32,500 nucleotides of DNA from Symsagittifera roscoffensis. Its lineage: Eukaryota; Xenacoelomorpha; Acoela; Convolutidae. The DNA is taken from positions 177,501 to 210,000 of the forward strand of contig NW_026970756.1 of NCBI RefSeq assembly GCF_963678635.1. The letters run 5' to 3'. The notes below the pieces were generated by a model, which did not search any database, was not told the DNA's origin, and saw only the letters and a list, made by a program, of their open reading frames with translations. Of the stretch, positions 11,301-21,590 are shown in pieces (position 1 is the stretch's first letter; every line of letters starts with the position of its first letter). A program made the position numbers and the translations under genes.

Positions 11301-14300
11301 TTTGAGCTGAAAAATGGGGGTCTCAGGGCTCTAAAACGCTTGTTTGAGCTTGAAGGAGTGCTCGCACAGCTCACTTTCAATTTTAGCGAAGTTAGATATG
11401 CTTGATGGTCAGCTGCATGAAAAAGATGGGAGCTGTGCGAACAGTGGTTCAAAAGTTATGACCCGAGCCGTAAACAAGCTCAAAATGAGGTCCAAAACTG
11501 ACGAAGTTGCTTCAGTTGGCTTGAAAGTTAACAAAGCTTGCTCGTAGAGCTTCCGGGATAGGCCCATTCGCTTCCTCGTGAAAAATAGGTCTTAGAACCA
11601 CCTTAGATGAGCTTGCGCGACCCTTGGTTGAGCTGCAGGAGCGACTGATCGAAGCGGAAGACCCCTATTTTGAGCTGAAAAATGGGGGTCTCAGGGCTCT
11701 AAAACGCTTGTTTGAGCTTGAAGGAGTGCTCGCACAGCTCACTTTCAATTTTAGCGAAGTTAGATATGCTTGATGGTCAGCTGCATGAAAAAGATGGGAG
11801 CTGTGCGAACAGTGGTTCAAAAGTTATGACCCGAGCCGTAAACAAGCTCAAAATGAGGTCCAAAACTGACGAAGTTGCTTCAGTTGGCTTGAAAGTTAAC
11901 AAAGCTTGCTCGTAGAGCTTCCGGGATAAGCCCATTCGCTTCCTCGTGAAAAATAGGTCTTAGAACCACCTTAGATGAGCTTGCGCGACCCTTGGTTGAG
12001 CTGCAGGAGCGACTGATCGAAGCGGAAGACCCCTATTTTGAGCTGAAAAATGGGGGTCTCAGGGCTCTAAAACGCTTGTTTGAGCTTGAAGGAGTGCTCG
12101 CACAGCTCACTTTCAATTTTAGCGAAGTTAGATATGCTTGATGGTCAGCTGCATGAAAAAGATGGGAGCTGTGCGACCAGTGGTTCAAAAGTTATGACCC
12201 GAGCCGTAAACAAGCTCAAAATGAGGTCCAAAACTGACGAAGTTGCTTCAGTTGGCTTGAAAGTTAACAAAGCTTGCTCGTAGAGCTTCCGGGATAAGCC
12301 CATTCGCTTCCTCGTGAAAAATAGGTCTTAGAACCACCTTAGATGAGCTTGCGCGACCCTTGGTTGAGCTGCAGGAGCGACTGATCGAAGCGGAAGACCC
12401 CTATTTTGAGCTGAAAAATGGGGGTCTCAGGGCTCTAAAACGCTTGTTTGAGCTTGAAGGAGTGCTCGCACAGCTCACTTTCAATTTTAGCGAAGTTAGA
12501 TATGCTTGATGGTCAGCTGCATGAAAAAGATGGGAGCTGTGCGACCAGTGGTTCAAAAGTTATGACCCGAGCCGTAAACAAGCTAAAAATGAGGTCCAAA
12601 ACTGACGAAGTTGCTTCAGTTGGCTTGAAAGTTAACAAAGCTTGCTCGTAGAGCTTCCGGGATAAGCCCATTCGCTTCCTCGTGAAAAATAGGTCTTAGA
12701 ACCACCTTAGATGAGCTTGCGCGACCCTTGGTTGAGCTGCAGGAGCGACTGATCGAAGCGGAAGACCCCTATTTTGAGCTGAAAAATGGGGGTCTCAGGG
12801 CTCTAAAACGCTTGTTTGAGCTTGAAGGAGTGCTCGCACAGCTCACTTTCAATTTTAGCGAAGTTAGATATGCTTGATGGTCAGCTGCATGAAAAAGATG
12901 GGAGCTGTGCGACCAGTGGTTCAAAAGTTATGACCCGAGCCGTAAACAAGCTCAAAATGAGGTCCAAAACTGACGAAGTTGCTTCAGTTGGCTTGAAAGT
13001 TAACAAAGCTTGCTCGTAGAGCTTCCGGGATAGGCCCATTCGCTTCCTCGTGAAAAATAGGTCTTAGAACCACCTTAGATGAGCTTGCGCGACCCTTGGT
13101 TGAGCTGCAGGAGCGACTGATCGAAGCGGAAGACCCCTATTTTGAGCTGAAAAATGGGGGTCTCAGGGCTCTAAAACGCTTGTTTGAGCTTGAAGGAGTG
13201 CTCGCACAGCTCACTTTCAATTTTAGCGAAGTTAGATATGCTTGATGGTCAGCTGCATGAAAAAGATGGGAGCTGTGCGACCAGTGGTTCAAAAGTTATG
13301 ACCCGAGCCGTAAACAAGCTCAAAATGAGGTCCAAAACTGACGAAGTTGCTTCAGTTGGCTTGAAAGTTAACAAAGCTTGCTCGTAGAGCTTCCGGGATA
13401 GGCCCATTCGCTTCCTCGTGAAAAATAGGTCTTAGAACCACCTTAGATGAGCTTGCGCGACCCTTGGTTGAGCTGCAGGAGCGACTGATCGAAGCGGAAG
13501 ACCCCTATTTTGAGCTGAAAAATGGGGGTCTCAGGGCTCTAAAACGATTGTTTGAGCTTGAAGGAGTGCTCGCACAGCTCACTTTCAATTTTAGCGAAGT
13601 TAGATATGCTTGATGGTCAGCTGCATGAAAAAGATGGGAGCTGTGCAACCAGTGGTTCAAAAGTTATGACCCGAGCCGTAAACAAGCTCAAAATGAGGTC
13701 CAAAACTGACGAAGTTGCTTCAGTTGGCTTGAAAGTTAACAAAGCTTGCTCGTAGAGCTTCCGGGATAGGCCCATTCGCTTCCTCGTGAAAAATAGGTCT
13801 TAGAACCACCTTAGATGAGCTTGCGCGACCCTTGGTTGAGCTGCAGGAGCGACTGATCGAAGCGGAAGACCCCTATTTTGAGCTGAAAAATGGGGGTCTC
13901 AGGGCTCTAAAACGCTTGTTTGAGCTTGAAGGAGTGCTCGCACAGCTCACTTTCAATTTTAGCGAAGTTAGATATGCTTGATGGTCAGCTGCATGAAAAA
14001 GATGGGAGCTGTGCGACCAGTGGTTCAAAAGTTATGACCCGAGCCGTAAACAAGCTCAAAATGAGGTCCAAAACTGACGAAGTTGCTTCAGTTGGCTTGA
14101 AAGTTAACAAAGCTTGCTCGTAGAGCTTCCGGGATAGGCCCATTCGCTTCCTCGTGAAAAATAGGTCTTAGAACCACCTTAGATGAGCTTGCGCGACCCT
14201 TGGTTGAGCTGCAGGAGCGACTGATCGAAGCGGAAGACCCCTATTTTGAGCTGAAAAATGGGGGTCTCAGGGCTCTAAAACGCTTGTTTGAGCTTGAAGG

Positions 14301-15600
14301 AGTGCTCGCACAGCTCACTTTCAATTTTAGCGAAGTTAGATATGCTTGATGGTCAGCTGCATGAAAAAGATGGGAGCTGTGCAACCAGTGGTTCAAAAGT
14401 TATGGCCCGAGCCGTAAACAAGCTCAAAATGAGGTCCAAAACTGACGAAGTTGCTTCAGTTGGCTTGAAAGTTAACAAAGCTTGCTCGTAGAGCTTCCGG
14501 GATAGGCCCATTCGCTTCCTCGTGAAAAATAGGTCTTAGAACCACCTTAGATGAGCTTGCGCGACCCTTGGTTGAGCTGCAGGAGCGACTGATCGAAGCG
14601 GAAGACCCCTATTTTGAGCTGAAAAATGGGGGTCTCAGGGCTCTAAAACGCTTGTTTGAGCTTGAAGGAGTGCTCGCACAGCTCACTTTCAATTTTAGCG
14701 AAGTTAGATATGCTTGATGGTCAGCTGCATGAAAAAGATGGGAGCTGTGCGACCAGTGGTTCAAAAGTTATGACCCGAGCCGTAAACAAGCTCAAAATGA
14801 GGTCCAAAACTGACGAAGTTGCTTCAGTTGGCTTGAAAGTTAACAAAGCTTGCTCGTAGAGCTTCCGGGATAGGCCCATTCGCTTCCTCGTGAAAAATAG
14901 GTCTTAGAACCACCTTAGATGAGCTTGCGCGACCCTTGGTTGAGCTGCAGGAGCGACTGATCGAAGCGGAAGACCCCTATTTTGAGCTGAAAAATGGGGG
15001 TCTCAGGGCTCTAAAACGCTTGTTTGAGCTTGAAGGAGTGCTCGCACAGCTCACTTTCAATTTTAGCGAAGTTAGATATGCTTGATGGTCAGCTGCATGA
15101 AAAAGATGGGAGCTGTGCGACCAGTGGTTCAAAAGTTATGACCCGAGCCGTAAACAAGCTCAAAATGAGGTCCAAAACTGACGAAGTTGCTTCAGTTGGC
15201 TTGAAAGTTAACAAAGCTTGCTCGTAGAGCTTCCGGGATAGGCCCATTCGCTTCCTCGTGAAAAATAGGTCTTAGAACCACCTTAGATGAGCTTGCGCGA
15301 CCCTTGGTTGAGCTGCAGGAGCGACTGATCGAAGCGGAAGACCCCTATTTTGAGCTGAAAAATGGGGGTCTCAGGGCTCTAAAACGATTGTTTGAGCTTG
15401 AAGGAGTGCTCGCACAGCTCACTTTCAATTTTAGCGAAGTTAGATATGCTTGATGGTCAGCTGCATGAAAAAGATGGGAGCTGTGCGACCAGTGGTTCAA
15501 AAGTTATGACCCGAGCCGTAAACAAGCTCAAAATGAGGTCCAAAACTGACGAAGTTGCTTCAGTTGGCTTGAAAGTTAACAAAGCTTGCTCGTAGAGCTT
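8392..15600 (+). repeat. Higher-order relation: six-unit block recurring 14 units apart
   Basis: Marker variants recur at an exact offset of 5152 bp (14 x 368). aacgattgttt near 8394 and 10234 is matched near 13546 and 15386. gcaaccag in the units starting at 8400 and 9136 is matched in those at 13552 and 14288, and atggcccg in the unit at 9136 is matched at 14288. About six units are involved, and the second block lacks the private gcttggagg variant seen near 9880. The neighbouring units at 8032 and 10608 are not matched at this offset. A further atggcccg unit lies at 16128. Confidence 0.7.
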
Positions 15601-16627
15601 CCGGGATAGGCCCATTCGCTTCCTCGTGAAAAATAGGTCTTAGAACCACCTTAGATGAGCTTGCGCGACCCTTGGTTGAGCTGCAGGAGCGACTGATCGA
15701 AGCGGAAGACCCCTATTTTGAGCTGAAAAATGGGGGTCTCAGGGCTCTAAAACGCTTGTTTGAGCTTGAAGGAGTGCTCGCACAGCTCACTTTCAATTTT
15801 AGCGAAGTTAGATATGCTTGATGGTCAGCTGCATGAAAAAGATGGGAGCTGTGCGATCAGTGGTTCAAAAGTTATGACCCGAGCCGTAAACAAGCTCAAA
15901 ATGAGGTCCAAAACTGACGAAGTTGCTTCAGTTGGCTTGAAAGTTAACAAAGCTTGCTCGTAGAGCTTCCGGGATAGGCCCATTCGCTTCCTCGTGAAAA
16001 ATAGGTCTTAGAACCACCTTAGATGAGCTTGCGCGACCCTTGGTTGAGCTGCAGGAGCGACTGATCGAAGCGGAAGACCCCTATTTTGAGCTGAAAAATG
16101 GGGGTCTCAGGGCTCTAAAACGCTTGTTTGAGCTTGAAGGAGTGCTCGCACAGCTCACTTTCAATTTTAGCGAAGTTAGATATGCTTGATGGTCAGCTGC
16201 ATGAAAAAGATGGGAGCTGTGCAACCAGTGGTTCAAAAGTTATGGCCCGAGCCGTAAACAAGCTCAAAATGAGGTCCAAAACTGACGAAGTTGCTTCAGT
16301 TGGCTTGAAAGTTAACAAAGCTTGCTCGTAGAGCTTCCGGGATAGGCCCATTCGCTTCCTCGTGAAAAATAGGTCTTAGAACCACCTTAGATGAGCTTGC
16401 GCGACCCTTGGTTGAGCTGCAGGAGCGACTGATCGAAGCGGAAGACCCCTATTTTGAGCTGAAAAATGGGGGTCTCAGGGCTCTAAAACGCTTGTTTGAG
16501 CTTGAAAGAGTGCTCGCACAGCTCACTTTTAATTTTAGCGAAGTTAGATATGCTTGATGGTCAGCTGCATGAAAAAGATGGGAGCTGTGCGACCAGTGGT
16601 TCAAAAGTTATGACCCGAGCCGTAAAC

Positions 16628-16837
16628 TCTGTAATTCGATTTTTCAGCTCGAAATTGCAGAAAAACAGCTGTTTAGGCATGAAGGAGTGCTCGCACAGCT
16701 AACTTTCAATTTTAGCGTAGAGAGCTCTATGTGAGGGCTAGTTGGTGTAGAAAGCTCAGTCCAAGCGGACCAGTGGTGTAAAAGTTATAGCGCTTTGGCT
16801 GAACTGCAATTTTGAGCTCAAAAAGTGACGAAGTTTA
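16628..16837 (+). repeat. Truncated and diverged 368-bp repeat at the array/rDNA junction
   Basis: The last regular unit breaks at 16627. After about 50 bases of unlike sequence, the repeat resumes near 16680 with gaaggagtgctcgcacagct and continues in diverged form. From ctttcaattttagcg (near 16703) to ccagtggt the spacing equals that in the regular unit, 76 bases in both. The end (gagctcaaaaagtgacgaag) also matches the unit's gaggtccaaaactgacgaag. This copy leads straight into rDNA spacer and links satellite and IGS as one sequence family. The 7.25-kb duplication begins inside it, at 16770. Confidence 0.8.
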
Positions 16838-17608
16838 GAAGAATGAAATTTCGGGCAACAAAAAATTGTTCAATTTTAATATAATTATAACCGCTGGAAA
16901 GCCCTTGAGCATAGCTTTCTAATGGTATATTACAATTTTTTTTACTAAAATTAGTTTAGGTTCCAGCTCGAGTTAAAAATTGACTTTTGCTATTTTTTCA
17001 AAAAAAAAAAAAAATTTCACTTCAGTCTCTTGCATTTTTGGTCAACAAAAAATTGTGCGATTCACTTCGGGTAAAAAGCGTTGGAAAGTACATGGGCAGG
17101 GCTTTCCGGGCGTGTTTTCAAAAGTTATTTTGAGCAAAAATTGAGCAAATGGTGAGCATTTGAAAAAAAAAAATTTTTCCCCAGAAATACTCATTTAGGA
17201 GATTTCTGTGTATTATAGGGGGAGGGTAGTAGCGAGAATTTTCAAAAAAATTTTGAAAAATTTCAAAATTTTTGAAAATTTTTTTTTTACTTCCTAACCT
17301 CAAAAGCGTATCAGAAAGGCGTAATTTGATGAGACTTGACCACTGGTAAAGTATCATCGCTCGATTTCGCCTCAGTAAGGAGAACCATCCAAGGTTCGAA
17401 AAGAACGAAGGTCAGATAGTTTATAACTAGAAAGCAGAACCAAAACTGCCTTAAAGGCTTTGTGTAGTTGAGCAAAGTCTCTTCTCGAGAAGGCTAAGAA
17501 AAGCTTGAAATTGAAGCAATCAGTCGTTGAGCTGTTTGTGAAAAGAAGGATTGGCTTTAGCTAAGGTGCTTCTAAGTACTGCGCATAACTATGAACCGGT
17601 GTAAACCA
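16838..17608 (+). other. rDNA intergenic spacer, AT-rich part
   Basis: No gene is seen. The region contains two diverged copies of a ~187-bp module; caacaaaaaattgt begins at 16856 and 17043, and each is followed by a ggaaag...gctttc motif. It also has homopolymer A and T runs, a long AT-rich inverted-repeat cluster (17237-17290) and the block shared with 327-342. The Pol I promoter should lie here or just downstream, but I cannot place a start site because these promoters are not conserved between lineages. 17301-17608 shows no clear repeat. Confidence 0.7.
17237..17290. other. AT-rich nested palindromes in IGS
   Basis: Alternating blocks of AATTTTCAAAA and TTTTGAAAA types form at least two overlapping inverted repeats able to make hairpins or cruciforms, ending in a T run. 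The same element is at 24489-24542. It could be a DNA-unwinding or replication-pausing element of the spacer, or a terminator; this is inferred only from composition and symmetry. Confidence 0.6.
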
Positions 17609-18322
17609 AATCATGCTTGGTGGCTCTTGCATGAGACTGGACTTGGTGCCCCAGTCAAAGTAGCTTGCTTATAGGTATGGTTGGATATGGTTAGCCGTAT
17701 CAGCACCAGAGGTGCAACAACCGTGCTGTTTAACTAAGTGAGCTGTCGAGTTGAAGTCGTCTTGGTCTCAAAGAAACGTGCTTGGTGGCGCTTGCATAAG
17801 CCTGGACTTGGTGCCCCAGGAAAGACTTACTTATAGGTGTAGTTGGATATGGTTTACCGTATCAGTACCAATGGTGCACAACTATGCTGTTTAACTGAGT
17901 TAGTCAGAGGACGGCGTTTCCTAAGTCCTCTAGAGTCTAAGATTGCTTTAGCTCGTGAAGGTTCTAATCATGCTTGATGGCTCTTGCATGAGACTGAACT
18001 TGGTGCCCCAGTCAAAGTAGCTTGCTTATAGGTATGGTTGGATATGGTTAGCCGTATCAGCACCAGAGGTGCAACAACCGTGCTGTTTAACTAAGTGAGC
18101 TGTCGAGATGAAGTCGTCTTGGTCTCAAAGAAACGTGCTTGGTGGCGCTTGCATAAGCCTGGACTTGGTGCCCCAGGAAAGACTTACTTATAGGTGTAGT
18201 TGGATATGGTTTACCGTATCAGTACCAATGGTGCACAACTATGCTGTTTAACTGAGTTAGTCAGAGGACGGCCTTTCCTAAGTCCTCTAGAGTCCAAGAC
18301 TTCTTTAGCTCGTGAAGGTTTA
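17609..18322 (+). repeat. 357-bp tandem duplication in the 5' spacer (2 units)
   Basis: Units 17609-17965 and 17966-18322 are nearly identical. Each is itself made of two related halves, about 165 and 192 bp, with shared landmarks tgcttggtgg, acttggtgcccca, ggatatggtt and gctgtttaact. Each half has a stem-loop around acttggtgcc: GACTGG/CCAGTC in the first and GCCTGG/CCAGGA in the second, where one inner pair changed from A-T to C-G on both sides. A second stem, AGAGGAC/GTCCTCT (17906-17912 and 17925-17931), is kept in both units with a change only in its loop. The position just before 18S suggests a 5' external transcribed spacer. Confidence 0.85.
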
Positions 18323-18441
18323 AAATGCTGATAGTAGTAGTTTGTGCGTGGGAAAGGTTGACCTTAGTGTGCCTTTCTGGAAAGGTAGCAGCTTGCAAAT
18401 CAGGGTTCGGTTTGAAAAAGCTAGCTTCCGAAGTACTTTAA
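18323..18441 (+). other. End of the 5' external spacer before 18S
   Basis: A short unique stretch with a perfect CCTTT/AAAGG hairpin at 18372-18385. It includes atcagggttcg, a string that also occurs inside 18S near 18810; this is too short to call a duplication. No gene is seen. Confidence 0.6.
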
Positions 18442-19579
18442 ACTGATTGATCCTGTCAGTTGCCATATGCTTGTCTGAAAGACTAAGCCATGCATGTGTA
18501 AGTGAAACTTGCAAAAGTGAAACCGCGAATGGCTCATTAAATCAGTTACTATCTAAAAGTTGAGTTACCTGTCAGATGAATAACTGCGGTAACCCTGCAG
18601 CTAATGCATGCAGATTGCGTGACTCCGGTCGCGAACTTTTACAAGAATTCACCGAGCGACCTGCTAAGTACGGGCGCATACCGGATGAATCCAAAGTAAC
18701 TGAAAGATCCCAGATGGCTTAGGCCGGGGGACGCAGCTTCCGAATTTCTGAGCTATCAACCTATGATGGTAGTGTAACGGACTACCATGGTTGTGACGGC
18801 TAACGGGGAATCAGGGTTCGATTCCGGAGAGGGAGCCTTAGAAACGGCTACCACATCCAAGGAAGGCAGCAGGCACGCAAATTACCCACTCTCCGCACGA
18901 GGAGGTAGTGACGAGAAATAATGATATGAGCCTTAATGGTTTGTAATCAGAATGGAAAGGATGCAAAAGCTCCTTTGATGATCGAGTAGAGGGCAAGTCT
19001 GGTGCCAGCAGCCGCGGTAATACCAGCCTCTACAAGCGTATGCAAAAGTTGCTGCGTTTAAAAAGCTCATAGTTGGATCTGTTTGAGTATAACGGTAACA
19101 TGGTGGTTAGTTAACGCTTTCCACTCGTTACGCTCATCCTTCGCATCGAAGAAATACCTTGCACTTAAATGTGACGAGGTGTGGAAACGGTGTTTTCACT
19201 TTGAGAAAATTAGAGTGTTCAAAGCATCCTTTGGGATTGAATAATCAAGCATGGAATAATGGAGAATGACCCGCGTTTTACTGATGCCGGTGGCTAAAGT
19301 GCGGTAATGATTGAAAGGAACAGCCGGGGGCATTTGTATTGCTACGTTAGAGGTGAAATTCTTGGATCGTGGCAAGACAAACTACTGCGAAAGCATTTGC
19401 CAAGAATGTTTTCATTAATCAAGAACGAAAGTTAGAGTATTGAAGAGGATTAGATACCCTCGTAATTCTAACCATAAACTATACCAACTTACGATTTGTC
19501 AAAGTCTCTTCTGACTTGGCAAGAAATTAACCGGGAAACCAAAGTTTATTGGTTCCGGGGGAAGTATGGTTGCAAAATC

Positions 19580-19625
<46 letters not shown>

Positions 19626-20070
19626 GCGGCTTAATTTGACTCAACACGGGAAATCTCACCAGGTCCAGACATCTTAAGGATTGACAGATTGATGATCTTT
19701 CATGATTATATGGGCGGTGGTGCATGGCCGTTCTTAGTTAGTGGAGTGATCTGTCTGGTTAATTCCGATAACGAACGAGATCTTGATCATCTAAATAGTG
19801 CCATTCTCGTTAGAGTATTGGTTACTTCTTAGAGGTACTATGTGCAATTAAATAGCACAAGTGAAGTGAGGCTATAACAGGTCTGTGATGCCCTTAGATG
19901 TCCTGGACTGCACGCGCGCTACACTGGTGAATTTAAATTGAGGGATAACCTTGGCCTATATGGTCCGGGTAATCACCTAAAATTCATGAGCGTGAAGGGG
20001 ATCGAATGTTGTAACTTGCATTCGTGAACCAGGAATTCCTAGTACTCGGTAGTCAACAACTACTGGGGAT

Positions 20071-20110
<40 letters not shown>

Positions 20111-20196
20111 TGATTGGATGTTTAAGCAAGAATTGCGGAAGCCCGTCGCTGAGACTTCGGTCCTGGCAATAGGTGGAAGCGGATCGAGCTTAATTG

Positions 20197-20234
<38 letters not shown>

Positions 20235-20256
20235 GGAACCTGCGGAAGGATCAGTG
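18442..20256 (+). rRNA. 18S small-subunit rRNA, first copy
   Basis: RNA of the 40S ribosomal subunit, about 1815 nt and near the usual eukaryotic length. Universal landmarks occur in order: a variant of the 5' end (gattgatcctgtcagt), taagccatgcatgtgtaag, accgcgaatggctcatta, ggttcgattccggagaggga, gtgccagcagccgcggtaat, gaggtgaaattcttggatcg, aaaggaattgacggaaggg, tgtacacaccgcccgtcgct, and the 3' end with gtcgtaacaaggtttccgta and gcggaaggatca. Variable helices are diverged and I cannot match them to a lineage. The ends are set by alignment to the canonical termini and may be off by a few bases. No large gap or intron is seen. It appears to be intact, and it differs from the second copy by the four bases near 18546-18550. 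Confidence 0.97.
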
Positions 20257-20360
20257 ACTAATGCCACTGTTTGAGCGAAGAGCCGGTCAGCTCATTAAAT
20301 ATGACCCGGTACGCAGTAGATCTTTTTGGAGATTTTGCTGAAAGGTGGTGGTGTATAATC

Positions 20361-20685
20361 AAGAAAGAGTCGGTGGTGCATGAGTGTAAGAGAGACGGTG
20401 GTGCATGAGACTGGGGATTGGCTCCCAGTCAAAGTAGCTTGCTCGGTGGTTGATGATAGCAAGAAAGAGTCGGTGGTGCATGAGAGTAAGAGAGACGGTG
20501 GTGCATGAGACTGGGGATTGGCTCCCAGTTAAAGTAGCTTGCTCGGTGGTTGATAATAGCAAGGAAGAGTCGGTGGTGCATGTGAGTAAGAGAGACGGTG
20601 GTGCATGAGACTGGGGATTGGCTCCCAGTTAAAGTAGCTTGCTCGGTGGTTGATAATAGCAAGGAAGAGTCGGTGGTGCATGATA
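20361..20685 (+). repeat. 100-bp tandem repeats in ITS1 (about 3.2 units)
   Basis: The string gagtcggtggtgcatg recurs at exactly 100-bp spacing, with its cggtgg at 20371, 20471, 20571 and 20671. Each unit holds a stem GACTGGG/CCCAGTC closing gattggct; where the last base is T the end pair becomes a G.T wobble. The element (gcatgagactgg, then ccagtcaaagtagcttgct) matches the 5' spacer halves at 17631-17673, so one stem-loop family occupies both sides of 18S. A further copy is near 20893-20934. Confidence 0.9.
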
Positions 20686-20986
20686 GCATGATGTTCCTTC
20701 ATGGTTCATCTAAGAGTTGGTCTAGCTAAGGTTAGATTGGCTCAAGGTAGTCCTTAATGGATCACCTTAGATTCCCGAAAGATAATTCAAAGAGAGTTGA
20801 CCTGATGCAAGTTAGGTTAACTCAAGGTGATCCTTGTTGGTGATCCTTAGTATGATGGTGGTGCATTAGCAAGAAGAACGGTGGTGCATGATAGCTTGAG
20901 ACTGGGGATGGGCTCCCAGTCAAAGTAGCTTGCTCGGTGTGGATGATAGCAAGTGAGAGTCAGTGGTGCATTATAGCAAGAGAGAA
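20686..20986 (+). other. ITS1 segment with 80-bp imperfect duplication and a conserved stem
   Basis: Stretches beginning gagttgg at 20714 and gagttga at 20794 are collinear for about 60 bases. Both fold into the same 8-bp stem (bases 3-10 with 21-28 of each copy). Between the copies one pair changes from C-G to T-A on both sides and three others move between Watson-Crick and wobble, so pairing is kept. The rest contains more gtggtgcat motifs and one copy of the gactggg hairpin. Confidence 0.7.
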
Positions 20987-21177
20987 GGTAGCCAAATGTC
21001 TCGTCATTGTTGACGCCAAAATCAGGTAGCCAAATGCCTCGTCATTTTTGACGCCAAAAGCAGGTAGCCAAATGCCTCGTCATTTTTGACGCCAAAAGCA
21101 GGTAGCCAAATGCCTCGTCATTGTTGACGCCAAAAGCAGGTAGCCAAATGCCTCGTCATTGTTGACGCCAAAAGGAA
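20987..21177 (+). repeat. Five 38-bp hairpin repeats in ITS1
   Basis: ggtagccaaatg starts at 20987, 21025, 21063, 21101 and 21139. Every unit has CGTCA/TGACG closing a 4-nt loop, ttgt or tttt, so the variation I saw in the hairpin is confined to the loop. The regular spacing looks superficially like CRISPR, but adjoining units are whole-unit copies with no variable spacers. They would give five successive small stem-loops in the transcript. Confidence 0.95.
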
Positions 21178-21590
21178 GTCGCTCAAACTTGGGTATTCTG
21201 TTGATCAAAAAGCTGTTTAGATGGTAGCTTAGGAGTAACTTCTCCTAGATAAGCTTGTTTGATGGTCGTTTAAACAGTGTACGATTTTCAGTTTGCTTTC
21301 GTTAGAGAAAGACTGAGGAAAGCGAAGGCCCGAATGCTTAAGAACAGGGTGATCTATGCTTGGGTAATCACACTTAGTACGAGAGGAACAGTGTGTTCAG
21401 TTCCCTGGTTTCAAGCGTCTGCCTGAGAAGGCGGATGCGAAGCTACAATTGATGACCTAAAGCGTAGATTGAATTGCTCTATCTGCATCATGAAAATTGC
21501 CTTTAATGGTTTAAATTGGCAGTATCAAGTATATTGATGCTGTTGACCCCGATGTCAGATAGGAATGCAATCCCCCATTGATGATGGGAG
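21178..21590 (+). repeat. ITS2-like element fused to a 28S 3' fragment, copy 1
   Basis: A 413-bp unit starting gtcgctcaaacttgggtatt, a string also in ITS2 near 31424 and in the 332-bp repeats, followed by the chimeric 28S piece at 21348-21590. Its middle differs from later units by a different stretch near 21208-21262 that contains gtagcttaggag. Confidence 0.85.
21348..21590 (+). rRNA. Chimeric 28S fragment with the sarcin-ricin region, copy 1
   Basis: The first 17 bases, ggtgatctatgcttggg (21348-21364), equal 32450-32466 in the 28S gene, some 840 nt from its 5' end. From about 21374 the sequence is the 28S 3' domain: ttagtacgagaggaaca is the sarcin-ricin loop, which binds elongation factors, and gcgaagctac follows at the expected distance. 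Near 21540-21575 bases resemble the conserved block around ctctaagtcagaatcc, after an insertion of ~100 nt compared with yeast. It lies in ITS1, upstream of 5.8S. It is either a relic of an internally deleted rDNA unit or a relocated 28S domain; the 28S 3' end proper is outside the window. Confidence 0.8.

Larger units (their letters stand above)
356..16627 (+). repeat. 368-bp tandem repeat array, ~44.2 units (IGS subrepeats)
   Basis: The same 368-bp unit repeats head to tail across 16,272 bp; an ATG landmark recurs at 358, 726, 1094 and every 368 bp to 16550 (45 sites). The first copy lacks its 5' part and the last stops after cgtaaac at 16627. Copies differ by only a few substitutions, and no length change was seen. 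The commonest variant is A/G in gataRgccc. Each unit carries a 13-bp hairpin and a short ATG frame. The unit is related to the rDNA spacer at 16680-16837, so I infer that this is an expanded IGS subrepeat array kept uniform by concerted evolution. Such arrays often hold Pol I enhancers or spacer promoters, but no such activity can be read here. Confidence 0.95.

Noticed and set aside
672-16702. Tandem family of ~67-residue proteins
   Set aside because: The longer frames begin at TTG, not ATG; the unit length is not a multiple of three, no domain is recognisable, and the array is rDNA-spacer-derived. Taken as incidental frames.
17118-17357. Minus-strand frame of 79 codons in the spacer (again at 24370-24609)
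   Set aside because: Low-complexity AT-rich spacer; the residue pattern follows the homopolymers. No coding signal.
18805-18830. tRNA or Pol III B-box (gggttcgattcc)
   Set aside because: This is a conserved part of 18S rRNA; no A-box or cloverleaf is present.
20359-20689. Minus-strand frames rich in repeated peptide in ITS1 (again at 27607-27937)
   Set aside because: They are translations of the 100-bp noncoding repeats; 100 is not a multiple of three, and the repeats have a better explanation as folded spacer.
20987-21177. CRISPR array
   Set aside because: Whole 38-bp units repeat, without variable spacers, inside eukaryotic ITS1.
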